From CAYQQK01 sp964420065 (lineage in GTDB: Bacteria > Bacillota > Dethiobacteria > DTU022), in NCBI GenBank assembly GCA_964420065.1, contig CAYQQK010000024.1, positions 1-22,738 of the forward strand: a DNA stretch of 22,738 nucleotides, written 5' to 3'. Below the pieces are notes generated by a model. It did no database searches, had not been told where the DNA came from, and saw only the letters and a list, made by a program, of their open reading frames with translations. Positions 7,685-17,238 of the stretch are shown piece by piece; the stretch's first letter is position 1; every line of letters begins with the position of its first letter. Position numbers and translations under genes: made by a program.

Positions 7685-9615
7685 GCCGCGCACGAACCGT
7701 TCCCCTCCTCCTCCGTTTCCCCGGGGCGGAAGCCGGGCAGAACCCTTTGCAACAGCGCTTCGACTTCCTCGGGGCCGGCGCTCCACCCGGGGACGCCGGC
7801 GGCGGCCAGGAGGTGATCCAGGGCCGCCGGATCGAGGGGGTCGGGCCGGGCCACAAAAATACGCTGGTGCAGGGTCGCCGTCACCCCCTCCTGATCGGTC
7901 AAGATTTCTTCGTAGAGTTTTTCCCCGGGCCGGATGCCGGTATAAATGATCCGGATATCCCGCCCCGGTTCAAAGCCGGCCAGGCGGATCATGCGCCGGG
8001 CCAGGTCGTCAATTTTGGTCGGTTCGCCCATATCGAGCACGAACATTTCACCGCCCCGGGCCAGGGCGCCGGCCTGGATCACCAGTTGCACCGCCTCGGC
8101 GATGGTCATGAAGAAGCGGGTCATCTCCGGGTGGGTGACGGTGACCGGCCCGCCGCGGTCGATCTGTTGCTTGAACAGGGGCACCACGCTGCCCCGGCTG
8201 TCCAGGACGTTGCCGAAACGGACGGCGGCGAAGGCAGTTTCGCCGTTCGCCTCTCCCTGGAACCGCTGCACGATCATTTCCGCAACCCGTTTGGTCGCGC
8301 CCATGATGCTGGAGGGGTTGACCGCCTTGTCGGTGGAAACGAGGATGAAGGTTTCGACCCCGTGACGCCGCGATACGGCGGCGAGGCGCCAGGTGCCGAG
8401 GATATTGTTTTTGACCGCTTCGGCCGGATTGTCCTCCATCAGGGGAACATGCTTGTGGGCCGCGGCATGGAAAACCACGCCGGGACAAAACTTCCTGAAG
8501 ACGGCGTCCATGGCCTGTTCATCCTTGATGTCGGCGATGACCGGCCGGATCTCCAGGCCGCTGTAGTAATCCTGCAGTTCCCGGTGGATCTCGTAAATGC
8601 TGTTTTCACCGTGGCCCAGGAGCACGAGGCGCTTCGGGGCAAACTGGAGTATCTGCCGGCACAGCTCCGAGCCGATCGATCCCCCCGCTCCGCTGACGAG
8701 GACGGTGCGCCCCTCGAGGTAGTCGGCGATGGAACCCAGGTTCACCTTGACCGGCTCGCGGCCGAGCAGGTCTTCGACCTGAACCCGGCGGATCCGGCTC
8801 ACGGCGAAGTCGCCGGTGACCTGATCGTAGAGGCCGGGCAGGATCTGGAGTTGGACCGAGGCGGTGTAACAGATATCGACAATTTCGCGGATCACCCGCC
8901 CCGGCGCCGACGGGATGGCAATGATGATCTCTTTGACGCCGTATTGCTCCACCAGTCGGGGGATGGCACTGCGGTCCCCGAGCACCGGCAACCCGCAGAG
9001 CTTCAGTTTTTGTTTGGCCGGATCGTCGTCCACGAAACCGATGACCACGTTGCGGTGGCCGTTCTGGTTGTGCTGCCGCTTGATCTCCCGCGCCACGAGA
9101 ACGCCCGTGTCTCCCGCGCCGGCAATCAGGACCGGTTTTCCGCCCGGCAGGGGCAGGGAAAAGGGAAAGAGGTCGCGGAAAAGACGGAGGCTGAGCCGCG
9201 ACGCGCCGACAAACAGGAAGATCAGCACCGAGGAGAGGGCAAAGACGGTCCGGGGCAGCAGGAAGTCGTCGCCGCTTTGCATGAGGATGTAGGCAGAGGC
9301 GATATGGACGAGGGTGCTCAGAACGACGGCAGCGCCGATGGTAAAAAGGTCGTTCAAGCCGGCATACTGCCAGAGCCGGTGATAAAGCCCGCAGAAAAAG
9401 AAGACAGCCAGACAGACCAGGGAGAAAACCGGAGCGAGCATGCGGTAGGAACGAAGATACTGGTGCGGAATCGCGCCGTCAAAACGAAACCAGAGCGCCA
9501 GCAGCAGGGCCGCGTTGACCAGGACGGCATCCACGGCCAGCAAGGCCAGCGTACGCCCGAGGTAGCCGCCGGTTTCTCGGCCGGAAACGGTTTTGATCAT
9601 TTTACCCAGGTCCAC
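7654..9615 (-). CDS. Membrane nucleotide-sugar 4,6-dehydratase (FlaA1/CapD/PglF-type)
   Basis: A polysaccharide-biosynthesis protein of 653 aa. Four transmembrane segments fill ~22-145. A first Rossmann domain (PVLIAGAGDTGVLVAREI, ~161-180) is a CoA-binding-like module. The catalytic SDR domain begins with VLVSGAGGSIGSE (306-318), has FHAAAHKHVPLME, and carries STDKAVNPSSIMGATK, where Met438 takes the place of the usual Tyr and Lys442 is kept. This is the hallmark of FlaA1/WbpM/PglF enzymes that convert UDP-GlcNAc to a 4-keto-6-deoxy sugar. The exact substrate is inferred. The GTG start at 9615 has AAAGGAG 13 nt upstream, a long spacing; ATG at 9600 is an alternative. Oddity: the last ~14 residues (from NGSCAAG to WFK) are encoded by the adjacent repeat element. 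Confidence 0.93.
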   Translation of the reverse strand: MDLGKMIKTVSGRETGGYLGRTLALLAVDAVLVNAALLLALWFRFDGAIPHQYLRSYRMLAPVFSLVCLAVFFFCGLYHRLWQYAGLNDLFTIGAAVVLSTLVHIASAYILMQSGDDFLLPRTVFALSSVLIFLFVGASRLSLRLFRDLFPFSLPLPGGKPVLIAGAGDTGVLVAREIKRQHNQNGHRNVVIGFVDDDPAKQKLKLCGLPVLGDRSAIPRLVEQYGVKEIIIAIPSAPGRVIREIVDICYTASVQLQILPGLYDQVTGDFAVSRIRRVQVEDLLGREPVKVNLGSIADYLEGRTVLVSGAGGSIGSELCRQILQFAPKRLVLLGHGENSIYEIHRELQDYYSGLEIRPVIADIKDEQAMDAVFRKFCPGVVFHAAAHKHVPLMEDNPAEAVKNNILGTWRLAAVSRRHGVETFILVSTDKAVNPSSIMGATKRVAEMIVQRFQGEANGETAFAAVRFGNVLDSRGSVVPLFKQQIDRGGPVTVTHPEMTRFFMTIAEAVQLVIQAGALARGGEMFVLDMGEPTKIDDLARRMIRLAGFEPGRDIRIIYTGIRPGEKLYEEILTDQEGVTATLHQRIFVARPDPLDPAALDHLLAAAGVPGWSAGPEEVEALLQRVLPGFRPGETEEEGNGSCAAGTVPRGWFK

Positions 9616-9793
9616 CGCAGTATCAGATCTCCTTTATTCCCGGGAACGGTCCGGGTTGCCGAAAAACAATTTCACTTTCATTTTGGACAGACAAATAACC
9701 GGGAAACACTTCTTGACCGGGGCGGCGCTCTCCTGCCGCAAACGCGGCCCCGATCCGTCATTTCCCGGGAAATAACCGGTTACGGTAGCTATT
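9616..9793. promoter_or_regulatory. Intergenic region with clustered palindromes upstream of the dehydratase gene
   Basis: This 178-bp gap has three exact palindromes: TTCCCGGGAA (9636-9645), ATTTCCCGGGAAAT (9760-9773) and TAACCGGTTA (9773-9782, sharing one base with the previous). A related ATAACCGGGAAA sits at 9695-9706, and a GCCGC-AAAC-GCGGC hairpin at about 9735-9748. The repeated ACCGG/CCCGG core suggests a protein-binding site, or part of a terminator for the upstream gene. No T-tract was seen, and no promoter hexamers could be fixed. Confidence 0.35.
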
Positions 9794-10957
9794 TTAAACT
9801 ATTTTGTCGCTTTCCGAGAAAGCCGCGGCGATGTAGGCCGGCAGGTAGAACGTCCCGCCCGAAACATGCCCCCCCAGCAGCTCCGCCATGTGCCGGTCAA
9901 TCTGCAGTTCGTTCAAGGTGAGGACGGCGCTGTCGGGGCTGCCGGCAACGGTCGCCCCGGTTACGGGAACGAGGGCCGTTTCACCGGAAATCCGGGCGAT
10001 CAGCCCGGCCCAGAGGTAGGGCAGCATCTGGCGCTGGTATGCACTGAAGTGATCGTAGGGCACGTACTGGGCGAACTGTTCGACGCCGTCCTGCTGCCCG
10101 GAAAGAACCAGGTGGTAGAGCTGCTGGGCCATCAGGGGCGACAGCACTTCCTGAACCGTGTCCGCCAGATCGGAAAAATCCCGGAGGGCCGCATAGACCG
10201 AAGCTTCCGCGCCCGGCGGTTCCCCGGTTTCCGCCGCTTCTCCCTCCGGTCCGGTCCGGCCCTGGGCCTGCGCGGGGGTCAGCCCGTCGTATTTGACCAA
10301 TTCCGTGGTCATGACCCGTTCCAGGAGCGGGTCGTCGGCAAAATAACGGTACATCCCCTGGTGATAGGGCTGGTGCCCGGTGCTGTCGGAACTGATATAG
10401 CCGGAACCGGCCTGGGGCACCCCCGGCAGGAGAATGCCCCTGTCCCCCAGGTTGTTCGGGGTGATCAGGGGGGCCTTGCCGCCGGTCGTGGCGATATCGA
10501 CAAAGCGGTAATGCCGGTCGTTGAAGAGATGCCCTTTACGGGTCAGTTCGTCCTGCAGTTTCTGAAAGTCGGCCGGGGCGCCGTAGATTGGAGTGCGGTT
10601 GTCAAAGCCCCCGGTGTAGGGGTGCGGATCGAGATGCCCGTAAAGCTTGTACATGGTTTCCATGATCTCCGGAGCGGTGTAACGGTGCGCCGGCAGCTCC
10701 GCCCATTCGTCCAGCGATTGCGGCGGCCCGGATTCCCGGGAAGACGCCGTTGAAGCGGTCGCCGGGGGATGCGCTTCAGCCCCGGCCGGTGCGCCCGTTG
10801 CCGCCGCCTTCCGGGCCAGGAGCAGTATTTCATTAAAACCGGGCTCGTAGCCGCCAGTTGATCCGACCGCCCTGCTGACGTCCTCCCGGGCCAGGTTACT
10901 TCGCGCCAGAGCCGCGTTCAGTTCGGGGTAAGAGGCCAAAGCATTGTCAATGGTCAT
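9794..10957 (-). CDS. Protein of unknown function, 387 aa
   Basis: Not recognised. The ATG at 10957 is chosen because AAAGGAG lies 8 nt upstream and a consensus promoter lies just before it; the frame is open for 24 more codons, but these would cover the promoter. No signal peptide or membrane segment is evident. Residues 1-50 are helical (MTIDNALASYPELNAALARS), ~52-85 is an Ala/Pro/Ser-rich linker, and 86-215 is rich in aromatic residues and His with GGFDNRTPIYGAP, NNLGDRGILLPG and STGHQPYHQGMYRYF. A second acidic linker follows (~226-255), then a C-terminal half with SAYQRQMLPYLWAGL and a hydrophobic end. It lies between two envelope-polysaccharide genes. The linkers suggest separate N-terminal, central and C-terminal domains, with the aromatic-rich part as the likely structured core. 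Confidence 0.85.
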   Translation of the reverse strand: MTIDNALASYPELNAALARSNLAREDVSRAVGSTGGYEPGFNEILLLARKAAATGAPAGAEAHPPATASTASSRESGPPQSLDEWAELPAHRYTAPEIMETMYKLYGHLDPHPYTGGFDNRTPIYGAPADFQKLQDELTRKGHLFNDRHYRFVDIATTGGKAPLITPNNLGDRGILLPGVPQAGSGYISSDSTGHQPYHQGMYRYFADDPLLERVMTTELVKYDGLTPAQAQGRTGPEGEAAETGEPPGAEASVYAALRDFSDLADTVQEVLSPLMAQQLYHLVLSGQQDGVEQFAQYVPYDHFSAYQRQMLPYLWAGLIARISGETALVPVTGATVAGSPDSAVLTLNELQIDRHMAELLGGHVSGGTFYLPAYIAAAFSESDKIV

Positions 10958-10990
10958 CAAAACAGCTCCTTTCCCATATAATACCACCCA

Positions 10991-11019
10991 ATCATACCCG
11001 TAATTGTGGCAATTGTCAA
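10991..11019 (-). promoter_or_regulatory. Sigma-A-type promoter of the 387-aa protein gene
   Basis: The minus strand carries a perfect -35 TTGACA (11014-11019), a spacer of exactly 17 bp and a -10 TATGAT (10991-10996, five of six consensus bases). Transcription would start near 10984 and give a short leader of about 27 nt that contains AAAGGAG. It is the best promoter in the window and supports the ATG at 10957. It lies just after the end of the sugar-transferase gene. Confidence 0.75.
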
Positions 11020-11039
11020 CCATTTTCAACTCCGTTCGA

Positions 11040-11654
11040 TTAACGCAACAGGCAAAATAGGGTGGATAGAATTGTTTTCAGGTCGGCCCAGAGCGTGGCC
11101 CGGCTGGCATAGTCGAGGTTGAGGCATATTTTGGCCGGCATGACCTCCTCGACGTAGGTGCGCTCCGGATCGGGGGAAGAAGCGAGCAGTTCGCTTTCCC
11201 GCCGGTAGCGGATCGAGGCGGGGTCGGTAATACCGGGATAAAGATCCAGCACCGCCCGCTGCGCGGGTGAATAGAGGGCCACGTAGCGGGGCACTTCGGG
11301 GCGCGGTCCGACAAGGGACATTTCGCCCACAAGCACGTTGAACAATTGCGGCAGTTCGTCGATCTTCGTTTTTCGCAGCCAACGGCCGGGGCGGGTGATG
11401 CGCGGGTCTTCCCCGATGGTGAGGAGGCTGCCCTTCTCTCCTTCCGGGGGCACGGACATGGTTCGAAACTTTTTCAAATAAAACGGTCTGCCCCGGTAAC
11501 CGGCCCGTTCCTGGTGGAAGAAGACCGGTCCCCCGTCCCCGATTTTGATCACAAGGGCGGTGACGGCGAGGAGGGGAAAAAGGAGGATCAAGGCCGGTAC
11601 AGTGAATATGAGATCAAAGATGCGTTTTGGCAGCGCTAGGCCGCGCGGCGGCAT
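11040..11654 (-). CDS. Initiating sugar transferase (undecaprenyl-phosphate sugar phosphotransferase, PglC/WcaJ C-terminal type)
   Basis: A bacterial sugar transferase of 204 aa, the usual size for the small single-domain form. The ATG at 11654 has AAAGGAGG 7 nt upstream; the longer frame to 11813 would run through repeats and is rejected. Residues 8-37 (KRIFDLIFTVPALILLFPLL) form the re-entrant membrane helix. Catalytic-core motifs follow: GGPVFFHQERAGYRGRPF, LKKFRTM, LRKTKIDELPQLFNVLVGEM, SLVGPRPEVP and YPGITDPASIRYR. These enzymes move a sugar-1-phosphate from a UDP-sugar to undecaprenyl phosphate, the first step of polysaccharide or glycoprotein glycan assembly. With the dehydratase to its left, it suggests a modified 6-deoxy amino sugar as the first residue. 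The sugar itself is inferred. Confidence 0.94.
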   Translation of the reverse strand: MPPRGLALPKRIFDLIFTVPALILLFPLLAVTALVIKIGDGGPVFFHQERAGYRGRPFYLKKFRTMSVPPEGEKGSLLTIGEDPRITRPGRWLRKTKIDELPQLFNVLVGEMSLVGPRPEVPRYVALYSPAQRAVLDLYPGITDPASIRYRRESELLASSPDPERTYVEEVMPAKICLNLDYASRATLWADLKTILSTLFCLLR

Positions 11655-11680
11655 GGCCCGCCCTCCTTTCGGGTATCTAG

Positions 11681-11710
11681 GGGGACGGTTCTCGCGGTTG
11701 ATCCGTCCCC
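11681..11710. repeat. Collapsed family B hairpin upstream of the sugar transferase
   Basis: GGGGACGG (11681-11688) and CCGTCCCC (11703-11710) form a perfect 8-bp stem around a loop that retains TTCTCGCGGTTGAT, the inner part of a family B arm. It appears to be an element that has lost its core. It lies about 10 nt upstream of the Shine-Dalgarno site of the sugar-transferase gene. Confidence 0.7.
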
Positions 11711-11721
11711 GCCAAGCGGCA

Positions 11722-11875
11722 CCCTCACCCCCCGCAGGGGTGGGGGAGGGGAAACCGTCAAGCATCCCCGTCGATCGATACCCCCCACCCCTCCCCCTCC
11801 CCCTCCCCCGCAAGGGGGGAGGGGAATAACGTCAGCCATCCACCGCCGCAAGGGGGGAGAGGAAACCGTCAAGCG
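11722..11875. repeat. Family A repeat cluster between the LUD gene and the sugar transferase
   Basis: There are three hairpin copies: about 11722-11750 (GCA loop), 11781-11823 (GCAA loop, five C-runs at 11781-11809) and a partial copy at 11847-11865. Between them the block AACGTCAAGCATCC or ACCGTCAAGCATCCCC repeats, as it does around the copies at 12690-12770. The cluster ends about 10 nt before the stop codon of the LUD gene. Confidence 0.85.
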
Positions 11876-11883
11876 TTCTCGGA

Positions 11884-12513
11884 TCAAAACCCCAGTTCTT
11901 CTCCAACCAGTAAAACATGGATCTCGGAAAAAGTTGGGCGGCAGTGCAATATGGTCGTCGCGTTGCATATCCGGCCCGGCCCCTTGCAATCGGCACAACT
12001 GCCGGCCTTCACGCAAGGGTTGTTCCTTTTGATCCTTTTGTTGTTCAAGGGAGCCGCGATTTTTTTGATCCGTTCTTCGGCTTTTACAATATCCGGCACA
12101 ATTTTGTTTGTTCCCGCAACAACAATCACTTTTTTGGGACCAAAGATCATTGCCGCAACCCTGTTGCCAACGCCATCGGTATTGACCAACCGACCATCCC
12201 GGGTAACGGCGTTGGTTCCGGTCAGAAATAGATCACAGGTTAACTGTTTGCGCCTGATGATCTGTTTTTCATCGGGAGTTTGTCCCGGCAGGTTATGATT
12301 GTAAACGGTATTGCCGCGTCTTTCAAGCTCCTGCATCACTCCCAGTTGTTCCAGTGTCCGGGACCCGCCTATACCTACCGTTGCAGCCGGTGGAATCATT
12401 GTCAGCAGGTGTTCCAAAGCATCCTGGGCTGTTTCAAAATAGGCGGCCTCGAATCTGTTTTCTTTCAGCGCTTTCACTGTCTCGAGCCCGATTGTTTTGT
12501 TTTGTAAACTCAT
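11884..12513 (-). CDS. LUD-domain protein (lactate-utilisation / YkgG-like)
   Basis: A protein of 209 aa from the ATG at 12513, which has AAAGGA 10 nt upstream; ATG at 12519 is a near-equal alternative. The LUD fold (~1-150) shows TVGIGGSRTLEQLGV, LFLTGTNAVTRDGRLVNTDG and NRVAAMIFGPKKVIVVAGTNKIV. The C-terminal ~45 residues hold five cysteines (167, 173, 176, 183, 191) in PCVKAGSCADCKGPGRICN, a pattern suited to metal or Fe-S binding. Larger LUD proteins (LutB/LutC) act in lactate oxidation, but no lutA or lutB lies nearby, so a role in lactate use is not shown here. It is flanked by repeats on both sides and may be transcribed alone. Confidence 0.88.
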   Translation of the reverse strand: MSLQNKTIGLETVKALKENRFEAAYFETAQDALEHLLTMIPPAATVGIGGSRTLEQLGVMQELERRGNTVYNHNLPGQTPDEKQIIRRKQLTCDLFLTGTNAVTRDGRLVNTDGVGNRVAAMIFGPKKVIVVAGTNKIVPDIVKAEERIKKIAAPLNNKRIKRNNPCVKAGSCADCKGPGRICNATTILHCRPTFSEIHVLLVGEELGF

Positions 12514-12539
12514 AGGCATTCATTCCTTTCCGGGGTCAA

Positions 12540-12752
12540 GGGGACGGTTCTTCGGTTGATCTATTAAATCTCCAATGCGGCGAAATGTTGGGGTTGCTCA
12601 TATCAACTGCTTTTGGTCTATTTTAACCAACCGTAAGAACCGTCCCCGCCAAGTTGCCCCCTCTCCCCCCCGCAGGGGGGGAGGAAATAACGTTAAACAT
12701 CCCCGTCGATCGTACCCCCCACCCCTCCCCCTCCCCCGCAAGGGGGGAGGGA
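12540..12752. repeat. Family B element followed by two family A hairpins
   Basis: The family B left arm GGGGACGGTTCTTCGGTTGA starts at 12540, and the right arm ending AAGAACCGTCCCC spans 12625-12647. The core has ATTAAATCTCCAATG and AAATGTTGGGGTTG, matching the core of the element at 13101-13241. Next come a C-run/GCA/G-run hairpin (about 12657-12684) and a GCAA hairpin (12715-12751). The whole gap between the LUD gene and thiamine-binding copy 2 is repeat; no gene fits in it. Confidence 0.85.
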
Positions 12753-12759
12753 CATAACG

Positions 12760-13083
12760 TCAAGCATCCGCTGGTTCGTCTTCGAGTTTGGTTTCGACCG
12801 CCGCTATTTTTTGAGCGATGGAGCCCGGCTTGTCCCGCCGGTCGTCGATCCGGATGCTGGTGCTGACCCGGCCGGCGCCCCGGGTGAAGGGGACTTCGTG
12901 CAGCCGCCGCACGAGCGCCAGGATGCGATCCAGGTCGCCCTCGATGATCGTGCCCATGGCGGTCAGTTCATAATGCAGTCCCGCCCCGTACCGCTGCAAT
13001 TCTTGCTGGCAGGCGGCAACATCTCCGCTCAAACTGGTGCTTCCCGTTCCGAGGGGGATCACCGTCACTTCAACCACAGCCAT
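12760..13083 (-). CDS. MTH1187-family thiamine-binding protein (copy 2)
   Basis: A protein of 107 aa, starting at ATG 13083 with AGGAGG 8 nt upstream. It shares VEVTVIPLGTG, HYELTAMGTIIEGD and STSIRIDDRRDK with copy 1 and differs from it at only 9 of 106 positions, spread along the chain and mostly conservative. The gene is intact, so both copies are probably functional. The 3' flank (family A hairpin, then ACGTCAAGCATCC running into the stop) and the 5' flank (family B element just before the Shine-Dalgarno site) parallel copy 1. It follows clpB on the same strand, but a 137-nt gap filled by a family B element separates them. The function is as uncertain as for copy 1. Confidence 0.9.
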   Translation of the reverse strand: MAVVEVTVIPLGTGSTSLSGDVAACQQELQRYGAGLHYELTAMGTIIEGDLDRILALVRRLHEVPFTRGAGRVSTSIRIDDRRDKPGSIAQKIAAVETKLEDEPADA

Positions 13084-13100
13084 TGCAAACGCCTCCTACC

Positions 13101-13220
13101 GGGGACGGTTCTCGCGGTTGACACATTAAATATCCAACGTTATTAAATGTTATGGTTGTTATTGATACCGGTCGCCCGAGTTTTATTTCCCAACCGTGAG
13201 AACCGTCCTCTGAGAACCCA

Positions 13221-13241
<21 letters not shown>
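13101..13241. repeat. Family B inverted-repeat element with perfect 21-bp ends
   Basis: The ends at 13101-13121 and 13221-13241 (GGGGACGGTTCTCGCGGTTG plus A, and its exact complement) form a perfect 21-bp inverted repeat in a 141-bp element. A second right-arm copy (AACCGTGAGAACCGTCC, about 13192-13208) lies inside. The AT-rich core includes ATTAAATATCCAACG and AAATGTTATGGTTG. There is no coding capacity. The element looks like a non-autonomous MITE or a REP-type palindrome. Its right end supplies the stop codon of clpB, and its left end lies a few nt from the Shine-Dalgarno site of the next gene. Confidence 0.88.
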
Positions 13242-15829
<2,588 letters not shown>

Positions 15830-15830
<1 letters not shown>

Positions 15831-16111
15831 TATTCCCCCACCTGCCTTCTGATTTCATCTTCAAGGGTTTCAATTCGTTCCAGAAGTTCCAGAATGACCG
15901 CCGCCCCGGCCAGGTTCACCCCGAGGGAACGGCGCAGGCGCAGGGCCTTGTGGATGCGCCGCAAGTCTTCGGCGGTAATGTATTCTCCTTGCGGCTCGAC
16001 GATCCCCAGGGCCTGAAACAGTTCGATCAGCCCCGGGTGCAGTTCGAGGGTGCGAATGGAAAGTCTCTCTTCACCGGCAAATTCGCCGCAACAGACCCGG
16101 ATCAGTTTCAT
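15830..16111 (-). CDS. cbpM: CbpM-like / MerR-HspR-type chaperone modulator
   Basis: A protein of 93 aa. The central part (LELHPGLIELFQALGIVEPQ, then YITAEDLRRIHKALRLRRSL) follows the MerR-like helix pattern shared by CbpM and HspR. GVNLAGAAVILELLERIETLEDEI is the typical C-terminal helix of this group. The classical TRRY wing residues of DNA-binding MerR proteins are missing (QGEYITAED), which favours a CbpM-type modulator that binds the J-domain protein over a repressor. It overlaps dnaJ by 4 nt (ATGA) and clpB by 1 nt, so it is coupled to both. A DNA-binding role like HspR cannot be excluded. Confidence 0.86.
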
Positions 16112-17157
16112 TTTTCGCCGCCCCTTTCCCGCAGTTCCCTGAGACGCCGGTACAGCTTTTCTTCTTCCCCGGTCGAGGGAGAGGGAAAGTCGATCACGAG
16201 CCGCACGTACTGGTCGCCGCGGCCCCCGTCCGGAAGCGGAAACCCTTTCCCCTTCAAACGCAGTTTTCGGCCGTGGCCGCTTCCGGGGGGCACCGTGACC
16301 GTGACCGGGCCGTCCAGGGTGGGCACCGGGATCCGGTCCCCGAGGGCGGCCTGGTCGGGGTAAAGGCGGGTCTCGCTCTCAATATCGCGCCCCCGCAAGC
16401 GGAAATGGGGATGGGGCAGCAGGCGCACCTTCAGGAAGAGATCGCCCCGGCCGCCGCCGCCCAAACCTTCTCCGCCCTGCCCTTTGAGGCGAATCCGGCT
16501 CCCTTCCTGGACGCCGGGCGGTATTCTCACTTCAAGCGTTGTTTCCGTCGCCACCCCGCCGGTGCCGCCGCAACGCGGGCAAAAGTTTTGCCCGCCGGAG
16601 CCGGTGCCGCCGCAGGCGGGGCAGACGGCGCTGCCGGCCACCCGCAGGGTCCGGGAAACACCGCGGTAAGCCTCTTCCAGGGTCAATTCGATTTCACTTT
16701 CCACATCCCGGCCGCGCACCGCGGCAGTTTGAAAGCCGCCCCCGTCGGTACGAAAACCGCTCCCGGCGGGACGAAAGCCGCCTCCGGCGGCGGCGCCGGG
16801 CCGGCGCCCGCCGAAAAGCATCTCAAAAAAGTCGCTGAAGCCGCCCTCTCCGAAGCCACCCCCGCCCGAGGTGTAAAAATGAAAACCGTTCATGTCCGGC
16901 GGGGCCTGGAAATCCTGTCCGTGCGCCCAGTTTTGCCCGAGCCGGTCGTAGCGGGCCCGTTTATCGGGATCTTGCAGCACCTCGTAGGCCTCGTTCACCC
17001 GTTTAAACTGTTCTTCGGCTTCCTTTTTTTCATGGGCCGGCCGCAGGTCGGGGTGCCATTTCCGGGCCAGGCGGCGGTAGGCCGACTTGATCTCTTTCGC
17101 GGTGGCGTCCCGTTTTACGCCCAGTATCTCGTAATAGTCCTGAAATTGAACCGGCAT
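16108..17157 (-). CDS. dnaJ: DnaJ/CbpA-type J-domain co-chaperone with a half zinc finger
   Basis: A Hsp40 of 349 aa. The J domain (7-72) has the essential HPD at 35-37. A Gly/Phe-rich linker spans ~91-145. The substrate-binding C-terminal domains run from ~148 to the end. Full DnaJ has four CxxCxGxG motifs; here only two are present (Cys179/182 in CPACGGTG and Cys193/196 in CPRCGGTG), so the protein lies between classical DnaJ and the zinc-free CbpA class. These four cysteines could still hold one zinc ion. The J domain stimulates the ATPase of the DnaK encoded upstream. It is 81 nt downstream of dnaK and overlaps cbpM by 4 nt. DnaJ and CbpA are both defensible names. Confidence 0.94.
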   Translation of the reverse strand: MPVQFQDYYEILGVKRDATAKEIKSAYRRLARKWHPDLRPAHEKKEAEEQFKRVNEAYEVLQDPDKRARYDRLGQNWAHGQDFQAPPDMNGFHFYTSGGGGFGEGGFSDFFEMLFGGRRPGAAAGGGFRPAGSGFRTDGGGFQTAAVRGRDVESEIELTLEEAYRGVSRTLRVAGSAVCPACGGTGSGGQNFCPRCGGTGGVATETTLEVRIPPGVQEGSRIRLKGQGGEGLGGGGRGDLFLKVRLLPHPHFRLRGRDIESETRLYPDQAALGDRIPVPTLDGPVTVTVPPGSGHGRKLRLKGKGFPLPDGGRGDQYVRLVIDFPSPSTGEEEKLYRRLRELRERGGEK

Positions 17158-17238
17158 CTGCCCCCCAGGCCTCCATCCTTTTCATTCCTTTTGGTTGCAC
17201 CGACCCACCGATCGCTCTATTTTTTTCGCGATCCGGAA

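Noticed and set aside
7747..9921. 724-codon plus-strand frame opposite the dehydratase
   Set aside because: Antisense shadow; composition is rich in Gly/Asp/Arg without recognisable domains.
11655..11813. N-terminal extension of the sugar transferase
   Set aside because: It is a translation of the repeat cluster (Arg/Gly/Pro-rich) and a strong Shine-Dalgarno precedes the ATG at 11654.
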